NCBI RefSeq assembly: GCF_947242115.1
Contig: NC_074711.1
Span: forward strand, 59,679,809 to 59,743,808
Reading direction: 5' to 3'
Length of the DNA: 64,000 bases
Source: Biomphalaria glabrata
Lineage: Eukaryota; Mollusca; Gastropoda; Planorbidae
In this document: piece after piece, positions 46,201 to 57,142 of the stretch
How positions within the stretch are numbered: position 1 is the first letter of the stretch
Layout: the number at the start of each line of letters is the position of its first letter
The notes under the pieces: model-generated
Database searches by the model: none
What the model saw: the letters and a program-made list of their open reading frames with translations, nothing else
Told to the model about the DNA's origin: nothing
Translations under genes and position numbers: made by a program

Positions 46201-49200
46201 CAATCGGCAAACATTCTTCCCATGCAAAGCCCTCAGCCTCCTGGATGACAAATGTGGTCATCATCGAACCACGATGGACGAACTATATATATCTCTAGAA
46301 TTACATTTTACTGCTAACATTTAATGCACATTAATTTACATAGTTACTTCAACACTGTCGTTCTTGATTTGAAACAAAATGAGAATTGTTAGTGGATCAC
46401 ATGACCGGTAGTAGGAGTGAAAGTTTTTATGAAATTTTGTTAGGCGCCACGTAGAGAGTTTTAGACGATAGTTCTGCAGGTTCAACTCTGAAATCATATT
46501 TGTACTTGAAACACGTATTGAAACATAGTATGAAAGTTAATATCATGACATTTCTAGTATTACCTGATGTATGGGTAGTTGGCTGGAATATGATATTTGG
46601 CACCTGGATCAAAATCATCAGATGATCTTGCTACAGGAGGGAAGATACCTTGATATCGACACCTGATTTTAGAAAGTACAAAAAACAAAATATGGAACAA
46701 ATACAATGATGAGGTGTGTTTTCCTTTTGAACGTCAATATTTAAATTATTTTCATTCTTTTTGCCTCTGAAAGTAAATCGGAGACTAGCAAGACCTGGAA
46801 GTAAACACCGATACGATACGATATCTCATTGTTAAGTGGATCAAAGTTCAATGAATTCAACCTCAGTCACATAATAAATATAAATCCAAAATAAACAAGC
46901 AAAATAAAAAAAAAATCATTAAAAAAAATAATAATCTAAGTGAGTTAGAAGTCATTTCTCTTCTTTGATATCGAATAAAAAACTTAACTATTAATAATTA
47001 CTTCGCTAATTGGTAACTTTTTTTATTGATTCATGTTTTGTTCGGTACGATAGATAATTGTTTTAAGCTTCACCTTGATCCAAGAATGGGTGTGAAAAAA
47101 AAGGTGTTCTAAGGGGACGAAACCCTACATATTTTGCCGTATCTGTGAATACTGAATGATTAATTTTCCTTGTTGGTATCAAACAATGTAACTAATTAAT
47201 TAATTAATTAGCGGTAATTAAATGACTAATTTTTGGTAATTTATTCTATTACTTCTTGTCTTGTCTAATCCAATGTATAATCGTGCAAAGTTTTAACTTG
47301 ATGCGAGAATAGGTTTGGAAGAGATCACGTGGGCCAACTGTTTACAAACAAAGTAAGCTGACAAAAGCTTTGTATAAACAGAGAAACATTTTCAGGTAAG
47401 TTAAACAGTATAATGAGGTAGGTCACATGACTGACAGTACGACCTGATGACAGCAATCAATTTATAATGAACAATTTATTATTATTATATAAAAAATATC
47501 TTAGTTGGTTCTCTTTAAAGGCGTTTTTTTTGGCCGTTTTTTTTTTGTTGCCGCCCTTGTTGGGCCCATAGTTCCTATCTGCCATCGTGCTACTCTATAG
47601 ATTCAAGAAACTCGTACATTAATAACGCTCATTTAGAGGTCTGCTCAATGATAAAATAGTCGATTTCGGAAAAAAAATGATGTTAGTTTTCTTCATTTTC
47701 AGATAGAAAAAAATATATTAGGCCCTATACAAAATTTTCTTTAAAATTTAAAATATTTAGCATTTTATTAATAAAATTTGACTTTTAACGAAAATCCCTT
47801 CTGAAAAAAATATTTTCAGTCCAAAAACACAACTTTTTAATATAAATTACATTATAGAAACCTCAAAGTATTTAACTTGATATAGGTATTGATCTCAAGC
47901 TCTTTTCGTGGTGGACACGATTCTATCATCGTTTATATTTTATTTGTAAGGTTTACCACAATCTCGCAGCAAATGTGACCATACTTTCGAGAACAGGTTA
48001 TCACAGGGGAATCCCCTACAAAGCATCATTTCCTATTCTACGTATGTCAGCAAGAATCTCCCTACATTGAAAAACTCAGCAGTACTCACGTAGTGGGGAT
48101 CAGCATGCAGGTTAAACCTCCAGACTAAATTTGAGTGTAGAGCTTATTATATATTGTAAACATCAAAACGGTCAAACCACAAGTTTTTCTATTGTGGCCA
48201 ATCAGCTAGTAATTCATTTCTCAAAGATATATATAAATTGAATAATTTCTATCAAAATCGTTAGGGCCGATTTAAGAGATTAGTGTTTTTTGTTTTTTTT
48301 TGTTGTTGTTGTTTTTTATCCGTCTTGTTTTGACTAGATGAAGAATTTGGAAAATGTTAGAGAACAAAGCGTATTCTGTAAGCTTTCAACCAATTATATT
48401 TTTCGCATTTAAATTATAACTCAGTACGCTGAGTTAGTCCAATAGTGAGGGGCACATGCTACTAATCGCAGAGTTAGATCACCAATCAACATAGTCCTAG
48501 ACCTAATTGGTTGGGGGTTCTTACATTATCTCCAATAACACAGTGAACAAAAATGATAATACTTACCTCAAGTTCCACCACTCTTCATTGTATTTATCTG
48601 GAGTTATGTCTCCTCGAAACACTTTCCAACGCCATTGATCAATCAAATAACCGAATGGAAGGAAGGCTATTTTCTCCAGGGCCATACTCATCAAGTAATT
48701 TATATCTGATTCTGGTAGATTAAGCAATACGGTGTTGAAGTAACTAAGTAAATATTTGGTAGATCAAGTAATACAGTGTTGAAGTAACTAAGTAAATATT
48801 TGGTAGATCAAGTAATACAGTGTTGAAGTAACTAAGTAAATTTTTGGTAAATCAAGAACGACAGTGTTGAAGTAACTATGTAAATTAATGTGCATTAAAT
48901 GTTAGCAGTAAAATGTAATTCTAGAGATATTTATAGTTCGTCCATCGTGGTTCGATGATGACCACATTTGTCATCCAGGAGGCTGAGGGCTTTGCATGGG
49001 GTTTTGTGCCTCCTCATGTGGCTGGTGAGACCTATGTCAGCCCGGAATGTTCGGCTGCAGATTTGACAGCGCACACGCCATGATGCTCTGTCATGTGCTT
49101 CTGTCTCCCAAGTGACTGGGTCAATTCTGAATGATTTCAGAGATGCTTTGAGGATGTCCCTAAAGCGTTTTCTTAGTACACCTTCTGATCACTTTCCTTC

Positions 49201-52200
49201 CATTAATTCTAGAGATAAAGGCTACGCTAACTGTTAGTAGAGGTGAGATAGAAAGGCTACGTTAACCGTTAGTAGAGGTGAGATAGTCTACACTATCTGT
49301 TAGTAGAGGTGAGATAGAAAGACTTAGAGAACCTGTCCTCCTTTTTTGGGGGGTTGCGTCATGCTCTATAACAATGATATATGTTATCCTTACATGCATC
49401 TTCTTATCAGATGACAACATTTTATTTGCTTACTTTTGTCTTCAATGGATTCCTTCAATAAACCAATAGCATACATATGTTCTGGTGTATTGACTGATAA
49501 TGAGATGGTGTCACCCACAGCCTCGTGGAATCCTGAAACAATGTAGTAATAGATATAAAGTAGTATCTATATACTCTTGTATGTGGTCTAATACATATAA
49601 ACAGTAATTTACGACAACAAGAGAATTTATGCAACCAATATTTTAATACTTTTTTCGCTTTTTTATGACAGAAGAAAAGATCGAAATATTTATTGTGTGA
49701 CGTGAGATTTTCTGTGTTTAATGTCAAATTAAATGTTTCATGACGATAATTTCTTGAAATTAGTTTATATTGTAGTAACACTAACGCTTTCCAGTGTCTT
49801 CCTTGAAAGGATAATAGAGGATGCTCTTGAAGGTAACGAGGGTACTGTGGACATTGGTGGAAGAAGAATTGCTAACTGTCGCTTTGAAGATGATTCATAT
49901 GGACTGGAAAGGACAGAGGAAGAGCTAGCTGATTTGGTGATGCGAATAGAAACGATTTTCGCAGCATAAGGTATGCCAATCAATGTCGAAAAACGCACAT
50001 TATAACCAATGGCAAACAAGGGTTTAAAATGGACATCCGTATTATAGACAAAAACCTGGCAAGCGTATGATGTTTTATATACCTCAGAGCTATCGTCTCA
50101 GACGAAGGAACCAAACCTGAACTATTGTCTAGAACTGCAAAGTCCACATCAGCACTTGCAAAGCTCAAGATAAAAGCATAGGCCTTGGCATTAAATTGAT
50201 TGACATTCTTGGACGCTAACTGTCGAATTAGAGGAGTGGAGTCCTAGCCATGGAATCGAGATGCGATATAAGGATCCATAGACCGCACCACAAATGTGAG
50301 GATTCAAAACAGGATCACAATATTGGACCCCACCATGGCCTGCTGACTACAGACAGAAAAAAGCAAAAAAAAAAATATGACCATATTACAAGGTTCTCAA
50401 GGTTTACAAAGACCTTCCTTTTGGGAACAGTACCAGGTAATAGAAGAAGTGGCAGACAGAGAAATGGATGCAAAGACACTATTAATTACTTGATCGGTCA
50501 ATCATTGATTCGAGTCAAAAGAAAAGAAGAAGAAAGACGGTCACAGATCATGTATGTTGCCTCAATGGTCAAACTAACTAAAGGATAGGTAGATGTAAAG
50601 GTAGATGTAAAGGTAGATGTAAATGTAGATGTAAAGGTAGATGTAAATGTAGATGTAAAGGTAGACGAAAGGTAGATGTAAATGTAGATGTAAATGTGGA
50701 TGTAAAGGTAGATGTAAAGGTAGATGTAAATGTGGATGTAAAGGTAGATGTAAAGGTAGATATAAATGTGGATGTAAAGGTATAAGTAAAGGTAGATGTA
50801 AAGGTCGATGTAAATGTGGATGTAAAGGTCGATGTGAAGGTAGATGTAAATGTGGATGTAAAGGTAAATGTAAAGGTAGATGTAAATGTGGATGTAAAGG
50901 TAGATGTAAAGGTAGATGTAAAGGTAGATGTAAATGTGGATGTAAAGGTAGAGGTAAAGGTAGATGTAAAGGTAGATTTAAATGTAGATGTAAATGTAGA
51001 TGTAAATGTGGATGTAAAGGTAGATGTAAAAATAGATGTAAAGGTGTAAATTCGAAGCTAAGACGATAAAAAAATTCGATTCAGATGTAAGTAAATTTTT
51101 GTTTTTATACATTAATTTAAATATCAAAATTTTGTTTTTAAAAGTTTTTAAAAAATAAATCGTCTGCAAACAACATTCTAGACAAATATTACTAAAAAAA
51201 AAATAACAATATCTAACAGGAAAACATGCTTTTCCACTTTATCAAAAGTTATTTTCCTCCACGCTTGAATAAGAACAATCTTTCTAAAAGAGTAGTGACT
51301 AATTTGCACAAATGACATAATATTTAGATATCTCTATATAAAGTTAGCACCACAGACCTGCTCTTTATAAAGTTAACACCACAGACCTGGATTTGCACCG
51401 TCTCTAAAGGCAATGGGTTGATTGGCGTATTGAAGGAAGTATTCGATGTGCCCCATCTCGTGATGAGCTGTATTGAAGTCTTTGGAGTTCACTACTGTAC
51501 ACTGTTTTATTCTGGTGGCAAGAAATGATAAAGGAAACGTCCTATACCCAACAGCTATATGAGAACTAGTGTATCCGTGTTCTTGTTGGGCTTGAAAAAA
51601 ATGCAATATCGCAAGGAAATAACAACATACATAAAACAAATAAAACTTGTGCGCGTTATGTACATACTAATTGCATTCTTGGCCTTCATGAACGAGACTC
51701 AATGATGAGACTACTGAACATAAGGTAAACATATGAGCTCTGCCCCCCCCCCCCCAATCCATTTTCTTCTTTCTTTCCACTTTACAGATCAAAAGTTGTT
51801 CATTCTTTAAAACTATTGTCACGTGACCAAAAAATAAACCTAGCACTGTTACCTGAAATCTTTGCCATTGTTAAAGTCCCAGGCTGAAGCATGACACACA
51901 ATTTCTCGACCATCAGCCGGTCTTTCAAACACTGATTTATTCCAAAACTCAGGAGGCATTGGAATTAGACCAAGAGATTGAAAAAAGCTGTCAGCAGTTT
52001 GGAATATTTTTAAAGCGGTGTAGTTCTGAAATATTGAAATAATTGGGACTAGTAGGCCTACATTCAATGCAGGCTAAAACATTTAAGTTGTATATTCATT
52101 TGCCTTCCCAGATTTAATTATCGAAAACAGTTCGGTTGTGCTGAATGGCATTTTTACGACAATTGAGAACAAAAGCTGTGAATAAGAAGAAGAAAAAAAG

Positions 52201-55200
52201 AAACAGGAAAGTTTTTAGATGTATCTAGGTATCTATATACATTTTAGGAGGCGCGGTGGCTGAGTGTTAAAGCGTTTGGCTTTCCGACCGGGGGTCCAGG
52301 GTTCAAATCCTGGTGAAGATTAGGATTTTTAATTTCTGGATCTTTGGGCTCTAATGGGTACCTGACACTAGTTGGAGAAAAGTAAAGGTGGTTGGTCGTT
52401 GTGCTGGACACACGACACCCTCGATAACCGTGGGCCATAGAAACAGATTCCTTTATATCATCTGCCCTATAGATCGCAAGGTCTGAAAGGGGAACTTTAC
52501 TTTTCTTTTTAGAAGCTTAAACAAGGTTCGAGTTAGACCTAACGGCTTAAATAACATGGTAAGCCTTGCTAAGTGTTTAATTACAAACGATAAATTAATT
52601 AACATTTTCTTGGCCTTAGTCAGGTAGCTAACTTATAACATGACGGTGAAAGTGAAACCAGGTAAACTATGAGCAGTTCATTTTGATGTAAGTTTCTCAA
52701 GCCGATTGACTTGTTTGCTAGCCCCACTCACAGATGGTTTGACCAATTGACTATTGTCGGACATCAGTGTTAGTTAATTTCAATGTTCTTCGCTATGTCA
52801 ATCAGATTCTTGTACTCTAGTGTTTACGTTTTGATTACATGCTTACATGTTGATGTCAATTTAAAGAAGCCTAATCAACGAGTGAGGAAGATTAGATGAC
52901 GGATGCTTATTTATAATGGTTCTACTAGGTTGTCATTACCGGAAGTGGTAATAGATATAAGCACTCAGCTACCTATAAAATGCTTTCTAATGGCATGCGT
53001 CTCAAATAGCCTCTGACGTTAGTAACTTCTGACCTTCACATGTGATTCAGATATTGAGTTCGGCGAGTACCTGGCGCCTAAACCAGTAAGCTTGAGCAGG
53101 AGGGGTTCATTGCTGGCTCCCCACCAAGGAGAGGAAAAACTCTTAATTCAAACCTCTGATACCTGGAAAAGGCTTCGGGAATCAACCCTGAGGAAAAATC
53201 AGGAGCCGGCGACCCTTAGTCAGTGTTACTCCATGGCAAAACCTGCGACGCTGCTGACCCCGTTGCGATGTCCACGTATGGTTCAAGATGACCGCATCCC
53301 TTTTATGAACCATGTGACCCGGGAAAGGCTTTTATCTAGGTGGCCAGGATGAGGAATTGGCTCTTCACCAGCCCATCTGTCTGGAGTCCCCCTGCGACTC
53401 GATGATCATTTAATCACATTCGTCTGGTCGTGGGACATGGTCCATTCAGCCAACGACACGGTTTCCCCCGACACGTGCGAGGCCAGAGGCCGGGCCCACG
53501 GGGGGGGGGACCCTCCATGTGCCTATAATGTCCAATTGACCCCGTGGGGAAACCATCACCGCCCGTATGGTCTCCGTTGGGGAACGAAGCAATGGGGGTC
53601 TCGGAGTGGTTAGCAAGCACATCCCCACCACGTGCAAGTGCACTCGTTTGAGCATATTTGTGATAGCTCACTGAATGCCATGTTTGCTCTCGTTCTTAGC
53701 CTTTCCGCTTCCCCGGGCAGACGTTTCCACGGAAGTGCCACGGGAGCATTTCCTCCGTCTGCTAACCCCTAACTTTATCGGCACTTGACGTTCAAAGCTT
53801 ACTGTTATGGGTGCATCTTAAAATGGAGGAGATTTTATTTTCTTGGGAAAGATGGTAACGAAATTTAAGGCGATTCTCACACATCAGAATGAGAACAACC
53901 GAGCAATACTAATATTGTTAAACTTAATTCTACATCGACAGACCAATTTGTTCCAATTATTAACAGTCACTTTATGTGCTTCAATTAAAAAACTAAAAGC
54001 TACAGGTAGAAGAATAGCACTTGCCTGTCTAATCATCTCATCGGTGACATCAAACGTTGGTTTCTTGGGGTAAGGGCTCAACTCTTTGATTAAATTGTCC
54101 CATTCCTGAGCCCACATGTTTCCTGTTAGATAAAATCAAATTGATAATTTTCCCTTTTACGTATGTTATCGTTGTGCTAATAATTCATCTCATGCAAGAT
54201 GGAAGCATTTAACTATATGCAAGAAACTGTATGATTAGTCATTCGTCAACCTGGGATGCGACACTAAATACGTTTCAATTACATCCTAGAGACTTTTTAT
54301 GTAGAACAAGTCTTTGGTAAATATTTTGTCAAAGGGCTTGAACAATATTCTTTACATTTATGAGATTTCCAATAAGTCTTTTTTATCGTCTATATATGAT
54401 GTAATTACGTTTAATGAAAGCTTTGTGATTTAAAAAAAAAGTCGGCATAGGAATAAACTTCTCAAAGGTCTTCACCCATTGCATATATGGTGTCAACAAT
54501 AGGAAATAGATCCAATTCATATGTTTATGTTTAAATAAACCATTTTATTTGTCGAATAAAGAGTGCACTATATTAGAACTATAAATACGATGCCATTAAA
54601 AAAATGTTCATAGGCCTAAAAGTTACCAAGAATATGAGCTGGGATATGACCAGACGCTGGGAAGTTGTCCGATCCATATATGGCTTTAAGTTTACGCCGG
54701 ACGTAGGCGTGGAGCTGCTCATACAGGGGACGTAACTGGTTATAAAGTCCCAGAACATCCTCTTCAAATGTTGGAGTTTCATACTTGGATCGCCAATAGG
54801 CGCCTGTGTCAGTGTACCCTTGAAATAAAAAATAAACATTGACAAAACTAAACTTTTATTTTTCGTCTGCTGTTAGTTTAGTTAGAAGCTGGAACGAAAA
54901 TTATGATCAGTAGTTTGGCAAAAATGTAGAACAAAATAGATATGTGGTAGCTTTCCATAACATAGTCCTCTTATTAAGACAACAATATTACAATAGTAGG
55001 GGTTTCTTTGTATTCTTTAATTTGCTGAAAATATACTTATTTAAACTGCCAGTGTGTGTGGTACTCCACAGTGGTTACTTTGTGGTCTGTTTATTGTTTG
55101 ATGGTTTCGTGAGTTGAAGCAAAACACCAAATTGAGAGGTTTTGTGTAGTAGTTGTTTTTTTTTATTTATAATTGTAATGTTTTCTTTTCATTCTATTTG

Positions 55201-57096
55201 AAATTGTCCTTTCCAGCATTTAAATAATCCAGAGGTAGGATAGCTTCTTTGTTTTGAGAAGTCAACAAACATAATACTGATACTCCCACATCTTTATAAG
55301 ATTGGGCCGAAACAAATTGACTAAACGGGGTTTGTATATATGTATATATCTGTTTCTATGGCCCTGTGTATGTGTGTGTGAACATATCGCCTATGTAAAT
55401 AAAGCTTTAATATTCAACAAAGCAAGCCAGTTAATTGAGGCTTTTAAAGCCTGTTACCACTGTTCGATTTGGTTGTCAGCCTTGTAACTACTTAAAGAGA
55501 ATCGATTACACAAGCATCGAGTAACATTCATATAGACTGTATCTGAACTTACCCAGCAACTGAACTGCCTCGTTACTTAGCTCTACGTACTCAGGATACA
55601 GATCTTTCATCTTACGACCACTGGCGTCACTCCAACCTTTCCAGACATCTAATAGTAACTGATAATCACGTGACTCGGCCATTATTTTGGTTAAATCTGT
55701 TAAAATCATAACATGACATTAGAGAGTGATAAAATAAAACCTGTACACGTCCCTTTAGTTCAGTGGGCTGTCCAGTGTGTTTCATTATTTTCAAAAGCAT
55801 TTTTTCAAAGCTTACATCAACTCACTCTGTTTGTCTGTCTGGTAAAAATGTGTACACATTATTTCTTTCACACTTCGCACAATTATTCATAGGTGTAGAC
55901 AAGACATGAATCAATTAAAACTAACCAGTTGGTTGAAAATCAATCATAATTTATTATTTTGTTTGATTCCAATTAGGTAAATTAATCCTTCAGTATTTAC
56001 ATATATGGCTAAATATGTAGGGTTTAGTCCTCTTTAGATAAATTAATTTTTTGACCCGCTCCTCAAAAAGTTTGCCCATCACTGCTCCAGTACATGATAA
56101 ACAATTTAGCACCTGACATACAATCTAGTACCTGACATACAACCTAGCACCTGACATACAACCTAGCACCTGACATACAATCTAGCATATGACATACAAT
56201 ATAGCACCTGACATAGAATTTAGCATTTGACATACAATCTTGAATCTTAAATACAATCTATTAAATGATGTACAATTAAGCATTATCGAGCACCTAATAA
56301 ACAATCTAGCCCTTGATATACGGGCTAGCAGCTGATATACAGACTAGCAGCTGATATACAGACTAGCAGCTGATATACGGGCTAGCACCTGATATACAGA
56401 CTAGCAGCTGATATACAGACTAGCAGCTGATATACGGGCTAGCACCTGATATACAGACTAGCAGCTGATATACAGACTAGCACCTGATATACAGACTAGC
56501 AGCTGATATACAGACTAGCACCTGATATACAGACTAGCAGCTGATATACGGGCTAGCACCTGATATACAGACTAGCAGCTGATATACAGACTAGCACCTG
56601 ATATACAGACTAGCAGCTGATATACGGGCTAGCACCTGATATACAGACTAGCAGCTGATATACAGACTAGCAGCTGATATACGGGCTAGCACCTGATATA
56701 CAGACTAGCAGCTGATATACAGACTAGCAGCTGATATACAGACTAGCAGCTGATATACAGACTAGCAGCTGATATAAGGGCTAGCAGCTGATATACAGAC
56801 TAGCAGCTGATATACAGACTAGCAGCTGATATACAGACTAGCAGCTGATATAAGGGCTAGCGCTGATATACAGACTAGCAGCTGATATACAGACTAGCAG
56901 CTGATATACAGACTAGCAGCTGATATAAGGGCTAGCAGCTGATATACAGACTAGCAGCTGATATACAGACTAGCAGCTGATATAAGGGCTAGCAGCTGAT
57001 ATACAGACTAGCAGCTGATATATCCTTTAATAATGACCTTGATATGAAATCATCATATAAAATCTAGCATATTATATTCACTCACCATATATATAT

Positions 57097-57142
<46 letters not shown>

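Noticed and set aside
50816-51049. Open frame encoding VDVKVDVN repeats
   Set aside because: Pure 12-bp minisatellite translation.
52245-52320. Candidate tRNA gene (A- and B-box)
   Set aside because: It continues into a conserved 190-bp body shared with other copies and lacks a clean cloverleaf, so it is a SINE head.
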